A stretch of 37,104 nucleotides of DNA. It comes from an uncultured Pelagibacteraceae bacterium. GTDB lineage: Bacteria > Pseudomonadota > Alphaproteobacteria > Pelagibacterales > Pelagibacteraceae. A program made the translations under genes and the position numbers. The notes under the pieces were generated by a model. That model was not told where the DNA came from and ran no database searches. It saw nothing but the letters and a program-made list of their open reading frames with translations. Positions 6,496 to 14,143 of the stretch are shown one piece after another (the stretch's first letter is position 1; each line of letters starts with the position of its first letter). The stretch is taken from the NCBI GenBank assembly GCA_902605605.1, contig CACLDI010000009.1:1-37104 (forward strand). Reading direction: 5' to 3'.

Positions 6496-7755
6496 ATGAA
6501 AGATACTTTAGCTAATACTGAAAAAAAAACTGCATATATTTTAACTTTACCTGCAGTTGCTCTAGTTTTTGCAATAATTTTATTTCCAATTTTTGCAAAT
6601 GTTTGGATTAGTTTTAAAGAAGTTGAATTAAAAGATATTAGAATTCCAGAACCTAGAGCTAAAAAAATTGTTAAATCTATCTCAGAAGACCCGTCGAAAA
6701 TAAAGATTTTATATAAATTAAGAAATAGCTCCTTACTTCAAGAAGTCAGGGATGTTACATTTCAAGATAAATTCCCAAAAAACTTTGAAATTGAGAAATT
6801 AGACAAAAGATGTGATTACAAAAAATATATTTTAAAGTGTAAATTTGGTAATTGGCCGGCAAAATATAGAGAAAATTTTCAAGTAGTTTTTGAAATAAAT
6901 GATGGTTCAAAAATAAATAAAAAAGCCCTTAAATCAACTAAACCTAAATTAGATGGAACCTCTGATAATATATTGCTTAACACGACTTTTACTCTCAAAA
7001 ATTTTAAGAAAGTTTTATTTGATGATGAGTTTATAGATCTACTCCTCACGACTTTTTACTACACATTTTTTGGCACTGTTGGATCAATTATATTTGGTAT
7101 TTTAACGGCTCAAATGGTTAATCAAAAATTTTATGGAAGAACTTTTATGCGTAGTGTTTTACTATTTCCTTATGTTGCTCCAGTGGTAGCTTTAGCTTAC
7201 ACTTGGGAACTTTTATTAGACCCAAATAGTGGAACTTTAAATAGCTTGTTAATAAATTATCAGGTTATAGAGACACCGATAAACTTACTTGGACAAAAAT
7301 ACATTGATATTAATATTTTAGGTTTTAACTTTAAGCTAAGACTAGCTCTTACAACAGTAATTATGTTTGAAATTTGGAGATATTTTCCTTTAGCTTTTTT
7401 ATTTATTCTTGCAAGACTTCAGGCAATTCCAAAAGAATTATATGAAGCAGCTGATGTAGATGGGGCAAGCCCTTTCCAAAAGTTTTTTAAAATAACACTC
7501 CCACAAATTACAGCAGTTATATCAATTCTATTTATGATAAGATTTATTTGGAATTTTAATAAGTTTGAAGATGTTTTCTTACTTACCGGTGGTGCCTCAG
7601 GTACCAGAACTTTACCAATTAATGTATATCAACAAGGTTTTGCAATATCTGATATTGGAATGGGATCGGCCGTTTCAATAGTAATAGTCGTTTTACTTTT
7701 ATTGTTTATGTTTTTTTACTTCAAGCTTTTAGGAAAGAGAGTGGATGAAAACTAA
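6496..7755 (+). CDS. ABC sugar transporter permease with large periplasmic Ig-like insertion (MalF-type)
   Basis: Inner-membrane subunit of the sugar importer. TM1 is at about 12-38, and the permease core runs from about 180 to the end, with the ATPase-contacting EAA loop (EAADVDGASPFQKFFKITLP) near 315. At 419 residues it is roughly 110-120 longer than typical permeases of this family. The excess lies at about 45-165, between TM1 and TM2. This insert has the pattern of DUF11-like Ig-fold repeats: L-R-N-S-S, D-V-T-F-Q-D-K-F-P-K-N-F, cysteines C106 and C115, then K-F-G-N-W followed by a V-V-F-E-I strand. The ATG at 6496 directly follows the T tract of a terminator and has no Shine-Dalgarno site. 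No other in-frame ATG would keep TM1. Confidence 0.88.
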   Translation: MKDTLANTEKKTAYILTLPAVALVFAIILFPIFANVWISFKEVELKDIRIPEPRAKKIVKSISEDPSKIKILYKLRNSSLLQEVRDVTFQDKFPKNFEIEKLDKRCDYKKYILKCKFGNWPAKYRENFQVVFEINDGSKINKKALKSTKPKLDGTSDNILLNTTFTLKNFKKVLFDDEFIDLLLTTFYYTFFGTVGSIIFGILTAQMVNQKFYGRTFMRSVLLFPYVAPVVALAYTWELLLDPNSGTLNSLLINYQVIETPINLLGQKYIDINILGFNFKLRLALTTVIMFEIWRYFPLAFLFILARLQAIPKELYEAADVDGASPFQKFFKITLPQITAVISILFMIRFIWNFNKFEDVFLLTGGASGTRTLPINVYQQGFAISDIGMGSAVSIVIVVLLLLFMFFYFKLLGKRVDEN

Positions 7756-8938
7756 AAATTTAATTTTATTTGCATTAATATCTTCATTTTTTTTAATTTT
7801 CTTAGTTTCAATATGGAAAATATTAGCGACTTTACAAGGGTTAGATATTCAAAACTTTAATTTACAAATAATTTTTATTTTTGGTCTACTCATATCATTT
7901 GCTCACTTAAGAATAGGCAATAAAATTAAAATTTTTTATAAATCAATTACTTTTTCTTTTATTTTTGTAATCTGTGATGGTTATATTATTCAAAAGTTAC
8001 CCCTATGGTACAATATTGGTATTTTTTTAGTTTTATATTTTTATGTAAATAAAATAAATAAATACAGTTTTGAAGATTTAAAGAAGGAACATTCTACCCA
8101 AGTAATTATTTTTGATTTTTTAACTTTATTTGGCATTTTATTTTTTTCATTTGTAATTCTTTTCCCTTTTTACATGATGCTAATAACGAGTTTTAAAACT
8201 CAAATTGCTTTATTAGTTAACCCACTGGATTTTAGTATTAATTTTGGTCAAGATTTGAAGGACTTATTTAATTCCTATTTCGTAATTTTTAAATCTTATA
8301 AATTTGGTAAATATATTTTGACCAGCACTATTGTATCTGTAGGCACCGTGATCATAACTCTTCTTTTTGCAATTCCAGCAGCATATGCAATTGCTCGATT
8401 AAACTTTTTTGGCAAAACATTTATGTCAACATCGATATTAATAATTTACATGTTTCCAGCGATAGTTTTAGTAATTCCTTTATATACAATTTTTAGTCAA
8501 TTAGGCCTCAGAAACTCTATAGAAGGATTATTAATTGTTTATACAGCTACAACGCTTCCAGTAGCTATCTACATGCTTCAAGGATACTTCAAAAGTATCC
8601 CAAAGGAATTAGAAGAGGCAGCAATATTAGACAAACTTAGTTGGTTTGGAATAATTTCTAAAATTGTAATTCCATTAAGCATTCCTGCAATTTCTTCTGT
8701 GGCTTTATATGTATTTATGATAGCTTGGAATGAATTTTTATTTTCTCTAATGTTTCTAGATAACCCTAATTCTTTTACTCTTTCAAGAGCCATACAATAT
8801 TTGAGTGGTGATGCAGAAACACCAAGACAATATTTAATGGCTGGCTCAGTTATTGTAACTTTGCCTGTTCTATTTATTTTTGTTTATTTTGAGAAATATC
8901 TAGTTAGTGGTCTCACCGCAGGGAGTGTCAAAGGTTGA
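7745..8938 (+). CDS. ABC sugar transporter permease with extra N-terminal membrane segments (MalG-type)
   Basis: Second inner-membrane subunit of the importer. The conserved core (about 120-397) contains the EAA loop (L-E-E-A-A-I-L-D-K-L-S-W-F-G) and the final S-G-L-T-A-G-S-V-K-G tail typical of carbohydrate permeases of this type. It is preceded by about 115 residues with three or four extra hydrophobic segments (about 6-27, 41-53, 66-81, 88-103), whereas family members are usually near 280 residues. It overlaps the previous gene by 11 nt and the hydrolase gene by 4 nt, so translation is probably coupled. No ATP-binding subunit gene follows. One encoded elsewhere must energise the system. 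Confidence 0.88.
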   Translation: MKTKNLILFALISSFFLIFLVSIWKILATLQGLDIQNFNLQIIFIFGLLISFAHLRIGNKIKIFYKSITFSFIFVICDGYIIQKLPLWYNIGIFLVLYFYVNKINKYSFEDLKKEHSTQVIIFDFLTLFGILFFSFVILFPFYMMLITSFKTQIALLVNPLDFSINFGQDLKDLFNSYFVIFKSYKFGKYILTSTIVSVGTVIITLLFAIPAAYAIARLNFFGKTFMSTSILIIYMFPAIVLVIPLYTIFSQLGLRNSIEGLLIVYTATTLPVAIYMLQGYFKSIPKELEEAAILDKLSWFGIISKIVIPLSIPAISSVALYVFMIAWNEFLFSLMFLDNPNSFTLSRAIQYLSGDAETPRQYLMAGSVIVTLPVLFIFVYFEKYLVSGLTAGSVKG

Positions 8939-10206
8939 AAAATAAATTAATAGATAAAGCAAAAAAAGTTTTATTAGGGAATAAAAAAAGAGGTTACACA
9001 TTGCCTACAAATAACAAATTGTATCCTGCACAATGGAAGTGGGACTCTGGCTTTATTTCCTTAGGCTACTCATACTTTAATCTAAAGTATGCACTTGATG
9101 AAATAACAACTCTTTTAAGGGGTCAATGGAAAGATGGTATGATACCTCATATTTTATTCCATGATTTAAAAACAAATTATTATCCAAACCACTCTGTATG
9201 GAATTGTGGAAACAAAATACATTCATCAGGAATAACACAACCTCCAGTTCTTGCAATTATGTTAAAGAAAATTTTAGATAAAAATAAAATCAAAATTTCA
9301 GACAAAGTAAAAATTAAATCAATAGTTCAAAAATTAAAAAAATATCATGAGTGGTTAATTAAATACAGAGACCCAAAAAATACAGGTCTAGTTTCAATAT
9401 TACATCCTTGGGAAAGTGGATATGATAACTCTCCACTTTGGGATTATTCAATGAAAGAAGTTAAGGTTGAAAAAAACTTAAAATACAAACGAGGAGATAA
9501 TAAAGTTATAAATCCAGAATATAGACCTTTAGATTCGGATTATGATAGATATGTAACAATTAAAAATCATTTAAGAAAAAATAAATACAATCCAAAAAAA
9601 CTTTATAATAAATCAATGTTTAATGTTGTTGATGTTGGTTTTAATTCTATATTTTTGAGAGCAAATAAAGATTTATTAGAATTACTTAAATCATTCAATT
9701 TAGAGCATAATAAATTAAAAAGATTCATTTTAAAATCAGAAAATCAGATTGAAAAATTATATAACGTAAAAAAAGGAGTTTTTACAAATTACGATATAAG
9801 AAATAAAAAAAAAATTATTGTACCCTCAATAACAAATTATTTTATTTTATTTGCTGACCTAAAAAATCAAACTATTAATAAAAAAATAATTAAAAATTTA
9901 AAAAATCATAACCAAACAAAGAAATACATATTTTCTAGTATTAAGCCTAATCATAAGAAGTTTGAGGAAAAGCGATACTGGAGGGGTCCTGTTTGGATAA
10001 ATTGTAATTGGATTATCTATCAAGGGTTAAAAAATAAAGATAAAAACTTTGCTAATAAAATTAAGGAAAAAACAATAAATCTTATAAAAAAAAATGGCTT
10101 TTTTGAATACTACAGTTTTAAAACTGGAAAAGCATTTGGGGCAAGCAACTTTTCTTGGACTGCTTCTTTATTTTTAGATTTGGTAATGGAAAAGAAATAT
10201 AACTAA
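8935..10206 (+). CDS. Glucosylglycerate/mannosylglycerate hydrolase (GH63-like)
   Basis: Predicted to hydrolyse glucosylglycerate or mannosylglycerate to hexose and glycerate. The 423-residue (alpha/alpha)6-barrel-type protein has family blocks W-K-W-D-S-G-F near 34-40, G-Q-W-K-D-G-M-I-P-H near 63-72, H-P-W-E-S-G-Y-D-N-S-P (157-167) and R-G-P-V-W-I-N near 346-352. A C-terminal F-F-E-Y-Y block precedes F-S-W-T-A. By analogy with characterised glycosylglycerate hydrolases, D164 and E391 are the likely acid/base pair. The start is TTG (8935) inside a TTGA overlap with the permease stop. The family N-terminus (K-A-K-x-V-L-x-G-N) begins there, and the next in-frame ATG is about 70 codons later. 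No signal peptide is seen, so it acts in the cytosol on imported or home-made solute. Confidence 0.85.
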   Translation: MKNKLIDKAKKVLLGNKKRGYTLPTNNKLYPAQWKWDSGFISLGYSYFNLKYALDEITTLLRGQWKDGMIPHILFHDLKTNYYPNHSVWNCGNKIHSSGITQPPVLAIMLKKILDKNKIKISDKVKIKSIVQKLKKYHEWLIKYRDPKNTGLVSILHPWESGYDNSPLWDYSMKEVKVEKNLKYKRGDNKVINPEYRPLDSDYDRYVTIKNHLRKNKYNPKKLYNKSMFNVVDVGFNSIFLRANKDLLELLKSFNLEHNKLKRFILKSENQIEKLYNVKKGVFTNYDIRNKKKIIVPSITNYFILFADLKNQTINKKIIKNLKNHNQTKKYIFSSIKPNHKKFEEKRYWRGPVWINCNWIIYQGLKNKDKNFANKIKEKTINLIKKNGFFEYYSFKTGKAFGASNFSWTASLFLDLVMEKKYN

Positions 10207-11498
10207 TTTAATAAATTATATTGATAATTTCTTGCCTCAATTACTTCTGCTGGAAGATTTAACTCAACATCATCAATTCTGATAACTTCATCTTTTCTTA
10301 TATCTTTTTTTAAAACTGCGTTATCAGTGAGACCTAATGGTAAGATCATTTCTTTTTTAGATTTTTGAGATGTAATTAATCTCCCTCTTGCACAGAAACC
10401 TCCTTCTCCATCCAGTTTTTCACCTACTTTTAAATCTTTCTTAGCTAAACTTGCAACATCAGCATTGTAATTTTTTGTATAGCCTGTTGCTCTGTTATCT
10501 AGTGCTATTGAATAAACTGATTGAGCAAGCTCTAAACCAATATAATGATAAGGTCTCCAGATTGCTGAATAGTTTCCAGAAGCATCCGTTACCATTCCAT
10601 AGTCTTTAAAACAATTTTTTACATATTCATTCTGTGCTTTGATCACAATATAAACACCCCATCTTAAATCATTTGGAATATCTTTTTTTTCTAAATCTAT
10701 ACTTGAAATAACTTCAACTTGACCATCAAATTCAATTAGACCACCATCATTTTTTGGAATCATTTTTTTTGCAATATCGTAAACACCCACTGGAGGAAAA
10801 GTTAATCCATTGCTAGGGCAGTTTAAGTTAGCCGCATTACTCACAGCGCACATTTCAATTGCAGACTTGTCTCCACATAAAAAACTATTAAACATTTTGG
10901 GGTTCATTCCAGACTCTAACTCAGCTCGCTCCTTAGTTAGGCCATAGTGACCCCAAACAGTGTCAGGTGTAGAATATTCAAAAGTTGGATGATATTTTGT
11001 TCCTTTGCCAGCACAAACTATTGAAAATCCGTTTAATCTTGCCCACTCTATTTGTTCGAGAATTAAAGATGGTTGATCACCATAAGCCATCGAACAGATA
11101 ACACCTTTTTCTTTTGCAAGATCAGATAAATATTTACCACAAGTTATATCCGCTTCAACATTGACTAATATAATATGTTTCTTTCTTTTTATAATTTTTG
11201 TTGCATGGACAGTTCCAACTATTGGGTTGCCTGTTGCCTCGATAAAAATTTCGATATCTCTATCAAGAACTTCCTCTAACGAATTTGAAAAATTTATCTG
11301 TTTAACTACTTGTTCATTTAATCCACTTTTCAAACAATTTTTTTTTGCTTGATCAACATTAATATCAACTATGGAGTCTATTTGAATTTTCTCTAGATGA
11401 TTGTATTGAGCCAAAAACATGCTTACAAATTTTCCACATCCAATAAAACAAATTTTTATAGGATCTTTTCGATTTTCTAATTTTGTATGTAAAAACAT
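10203..11498 (-). CDS. SAF-domain homoserine-dehydrogenase-like NAD(P) oxidoreductase (COG4091 type)
   Basis: 431 residues. The N-terminal Rossmann fold (I-C-F-I-G-C-G-K-F-V near 16-25, then I-V-D-I-N at strand 2) is followed by a homoserine-dehydrogenase-like E-A-T-G-N-P segment and a long central catalytic region. A C-terminal SAF domain spans about 355-415 (G-E-K-L-D-G-E-G-G-F, then a D-N-A-V-L-K-K-D-I segment). This architecture matches proteins called predicted homoserine dehydrogenases with SAF domain; the true substrate is not known, and carbohydrate-acid or polyol roles are possible. It is probably not a biosynthetic homoserine dehydrogenase, because it lacks the ACT domain and the classical context. 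It lies 8 nt after a GGCT-like gene and overlaps the hydrolase gene tail-to-tail by 4 nt. Confidence 0.75.
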   Translation of the reverse strand: MFLHTKLENRKDPIKICFIGCGKFVSMFLAQYNHLEKIQIDSIVDINVDQAKKNCLKSGLNEQVVKQINFSNSLEEVLDRDIEIFIEATGNPIVGTVHATKIIKRKKHIILVNVEADITCGKYLSDLAKEKGVICSMAYGDQPSLILEQIEWARLNGFSIVCAGKGTKYHPTFEYSTPDTVWGHYGLTKERAELESGMNPKMFNSFLCGDKSAIEMCAVSNAANLNCPSNGLTFPPVGVYDIAKKMIPKNDGGLIEFDGQVEVISSIDLEKKDIPNDLRWGVYIVIKAQNEYVKNCFKDYGMVTDASGNYSAIWRPYHYIGLELAQSVYSIALDNRATGYTKNYNADVASLAKKDLKVGEKLDGEGGFCARGRLITSQKSKKEMILPLGLTDNAVLKKDIRKDEVIRIDDVELNLPAEVIEARNYQYNLLN

Positions 11499-11506
11499 AA
11501 TAAATT

Positions 11507-11908
11507 TTAAGGTTTCAAAGCGTTATTAAGATACTTTTTATCAAGTTTACAATCTTTATATCCTTTTTTTACAACATTTAGATATCTTTCAGTTGGAAAC
11601 TTAAATGGTGATTTTTTAACCATTGTGTAAGTCATTACTTTTTTTCCATAATAATAAAAATAATATTTCTTATAAAGTATTGGATAATCTTCATATACAT
11701 CCAATTTTTTTTCATCACTTTTAGAAATCTCAAATAAACCTCCGGGAACAATTGAGTTTTTCTTAATTTCAATATCTGCAGCTCTATATTTACTTCTAAA
11801 AGTTAATTTAAAGTCTTTTAAATTAATTTTTTTTATAAAAATACTATCTTTGCATCTTCGTTTCATCTGGAAATGATGCAGATTACTACCGTATGCAAAA
11901 TAAAGCAT
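11507..11908 (-). CDS. Gamma-glutamylcyclotransferase-like (AIG2/GGCT fold) protein
   Basis: 133 residues with the diagnostic F-A-Y-G-S-N motif (4-9), a G-G-L-F-E strand (56-60) and L-D-x-Y-E-D-Y-P with the candidate catalytic glutamate E73. Family enzymes cleave gamma-glutamyl amines or peptides to 5-oxoproline, but many bacterial members have unknown substrates. The ATG overlaps the last base of the upstream CinA-like reading frame (TAATG), indicating translational coupling. The SAF-domain oxidoreductase follows. Confidence 0.8.
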   Translation of the reverse strand: MLYFAYGSNLHHFQMKRRCKDSIFIKKINLKDFKLTFRSKYRAADIEIKKNSIVPGGLFEISKSDEKKLDVYEDYPILYKKYYFYYYGKKVMTYTMVKKSPFKFPTERYLNVVKKGYKDCKLDKKYLNNALKP

Positions 11909-12658
11909 TACCTCTCTACTACTTCAATTTTTTTTGCATTAACAAATTTTAAAATTTGAGAATTACATAAATCTATTTTTGATTGATCCTCAGATCTAAT
12001 TACAATTGAAACACCTAATTTTCCTGCATGAAAAAAAGGATAGCTTCCTATCTCAACATCTTGGTTATCATTTTGTACTTTAGTTAATGAGTTTGCTATT
12101 TCACTCTCGACAGTTCTTAAACTTATTGTATGACTTTTAATCGGTTCACCACCAACTATGGTATTTGTTAAACCACCTAACATCGATTTTAAAATAGATG
12201 GTACACCTGGCAAACAAAAAACATTTTCAACATTAAATCCAGGTGCCCCACTTGTTGGATTTAAAATTAAATTTGCATTTTCAGGCATCCAGCACATTTT
12301 CTGTCGCCCCTCATTAAATTCACCTGGTTTGTAGTATGCCTCTAAAATTTTAAAAGCTTCTTTATGAATTTCATATTTTATCCCAAAGGTTTTTTGAAAC
12401 AGACTCTGCTGTGATGTCATCATGGGTTGGACCTATACCTCCGGTTGTAAAAACATAATCATAAATTGATTTTAATAAATTTAATGTATCTATAATTGTT
12501 TTTTCAACATCAGGAATTACTCTAACTTCCTCTACTTTAACACCAATCGAGTTCAGCCAAACTGCTATGGTTGAAGTATTGGTGTCTTGAGTTCTACCTG
12601 ACAATATTTCATTGCCTATAATTAAAATAGCGGCATTAACTTTTGTTTTTTTAGTCAT
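11908..12658 (-). pseudogene. CinA/MoaB-like molybdopterin-binding-domain protein, frameshifted
   Basis: Two overlapping frames make one COG1058 (CinA N-terminal domain) protein of about 249 residues. The first part (from ATG 12658) has I-G-N-E-I-L-S-G and T-T-G-G-I-G-P-T-H-D-D, the MoaB-type ligand-binding signature. After S-K it runs to a premature TGA. The homologous continuation (T-F-G-I-K-Y-E, later N-P-x-S-G-A-P-G-F and C-L-P-G-V-P) is in the +1 frame. The break falls in a run of six T on the given strand (12390-12395); five would restore the frame. It is either a real mutation or a homopolymer sequencing error. The clean downstream frame suggests that the break is recent or artefactual. 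It has no CinA C-terminal amidase domain. It is divergent from sfsA, with about 20 bp between start codons. Confidence 0.85.
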
Positions 12659-12672
12659 TTTATATATATAAT
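12643..12672 (+). promoter_or_regulatory. Predicted sfsA promoter inside the 5' end of the divergent CinA-like gene
   Basis: TTGTTT (12643-12648), an 18-nt spacer and a perfect TATAAT (12667-12672). Initiation about 7 nt downstream would fall on the A of the ATG at 12679, so the mRNA would be leaderless or nearly so. No Shine-Dalgarno site is seen, which is consistent. Confidence 0.45.
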
Positions 12673-12678
12673 TTAGTG

Positions 12679-13377
12679 ATGGAATTTACCAAGTCTTTAA
12701 TAAAAGGCAAATTAATCAAACGATATAAAAGATTTTTTACAGATGTAAAGTTACAACGCGAGACTGTAACTGCTCATTGCCCTAATACTGGGTCAATGAA
12801 AGGCCTGTTAGATGAAGGCAATGAAGTTTACTTACTTCCAAATAACGATCCTAAAAGAAAACTTAAATTTGGGCTAGAGATTATAAATGCAAGAAAAAAT
12901 TTAGTTGGAGTTAATACCCACATGGCTAATAGAATTGTACAGCATGGTTTAGAAAATAACCTGATCAGTGAACTAAAAAATAACGATTTTATCAAACCAG
13001 AAGTGTTTTTTAATAAAGAAACCAGATTTGATTTTTTATTGAAAAAAAGCAGACAAAAAAGCTTTTTGGAGGTTAAAAATGTGACTTTATTTAGAGATAA
13101 AAATACTGCTGAATTTCCAGATGCTGTAACATCAAGGGGGTCAAAACATTTATTAACACTTATTGATGCCATAAAAAAAGGTTATAAAACATATCTATTA
13201 TTTTTAGTTCAAATTCAAAATATGAAATATTTTAAAATAGCTAAAGATATAGATGAGCAATATTATAAAAATTATTTATTAGCTAAAAAAGCTGGAGTAA
13301 TTTTTTTAGCTTACAGATGTAATATAAGTTCAAAAAAAATATTTATAGATAAAAAAATTAAAATAGTTGATGAGTGA
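12679..13377 (+). CDS. sfsA: SfsA family DNA-binding/nuclease-like protein
   Basis: 232 residues, the usual length of the sugar-fermentation-stimulation protein family. Diagnostic blocks are the H-C-P-N-T-G-S-M segment near 35-42, V-G-V-N-T-x-x-A-N near 77-86, R-F-D-F-L, and E-V-K-N-V-T-L followed by F-P-D-A-V-T-x-R-G-x-K-H. That last block holds PD-(D/E)XK-like acidic and lysine residues. The physiological role is unclear: it was first described as an activator of maltose genes in E. coli. I place the start at ATG 12679 rather than the adjacent in-frame GTG 12676. Its 3' end overlaps map by 8 nt. Confidence 0.9.
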   Translation: MEFTKSLIKGKLIKRYKRFFTDVKLQRETVTAHCPNTGSMKGLLDEGNEVYLLPNNDPKRKLKFGLEIINARKNLVGVNTHMANRIVQHGLENNLISELKNNDFIKPEVFFNKETRFDFLLKKSRQKSFLEVKNVTLFRDKNTAEFPDAVTSRGSKHLLTLIDAIKKGYKTYLLFLVQIQNMKYFKIAKDIDEQYYKNYLLAKKAGVIFLAYRCNISSKKIFIDKKIKIVDE

Positions 13378-14140
13378 TTATAAAGAAAAATTCGAAAAGA
13401 TGAAAGTTGCAGGTAATCTGGCAGCAAGAACTTTGGATATGTTAACTGAAAATATAAAGGAAGGTGTAAGTACAGACTACATAGATAAATTAGGATATGA
13501 ATTTATAAGAGATAATGGAGGCTACTCTGCTCCACTTTATTATAGGGGCTTTACAAAATCACTATGCACATCTTTAAATCATGTTGTATGTCATGGCATT
13601 CCTTCAGATAGAATTTTAAATGAAGGTGATGCAGTCAATGTAGATGTTACTGCAATTGTTGATGAACATTATGGTGATACTAGTAGAATGTTTTGTATTG
13701 GCAAAACCTCAGTTAAATTAAAAAATTTAATTGATACAACTTATGAGTCAATGATGAGAGCAATTAATATTTTAAAACCTGGAATAAAATTAGGTGATAT
13801 TGGATATACAATCCAATCATTTGTTGAAGATAAAGGTTTCTCTGTTGTTCGTGATTTTTGTGGTCACGGAATTAGTACAACTTTTCATGAATCTCCAAAT
13901 ATTTTACATTATGGAACCAAAAATACAGGAATGGAACTTCGACCTGGGATGACATTTACTATTGAGCCTATGATCAATTCAGGAAAATATGATGTAAGGA
14001 TGTTAAATGATGGCTGGACAGCAGTTACAAAAGATAAATCTTTATCAGCTCAATTTGAACATACTTTGGGAATTACTGAAAATGGTTATGAAATCTTTAC
14101 AGAATCTGCTAAAGGTTATTCAAAGCCTCCATACTTATAA
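13370..14140 (+). CDS. map: Methionine aminopeptidase type I
   Basis: Removes the initiator methionine from nascent proteins. The 256-residue product contains the five metal ligands of the family: D92 and D103 (V-D-V-T...Y-G-D-T-S), H166 (C-G-H-G-I), E199 (T-I-E-P-M) and E230 (Q-F-E-H-T). The substrate-binding histidine is in C-H-G-I-P (75). The ATG at 13370 is preferred over an in-frame TTG three bases earlier. It overlaps the sfsA stop by 8 nt, so translation is probably coupled; purB follows after 3 nt. Confidence 0.96.
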   Translation: MSDYKEKFEKMKVAGNLAARTLDMLTENIKEGVSTDYIDKLGYEFIRDNGGYSAPLYYRGFTKSLCTSLNHVVCHGIPSDRILNEGDAVNVDVTAIVDEHYGDTSRMFCIGKTSVKLKNLIDTTYESMMRAINILKPGIKLGDIGYTIQSFVEDKGFSVVRDFCGHGISTTFHESPNILHYGTKNTGMELRPGMTFTIEPMINSGKYDVRMLNDGWTAVTKDKSLSAQFEHTLGITENGYEIFTESAKGYSKPPYL

Positions 14141-14143
14141 TTA

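Noticed and set aside
12388-12397. A AAA AAC slippery heptamer in the CinA-like gene as a programmed -1 frameshift site
   Set aside because: The heptamer is in the right register, but a -1 shift leads to a TAA within four codons. The homologous continuation is in the +1 frame, so -1 slippage cannot restore the protein.
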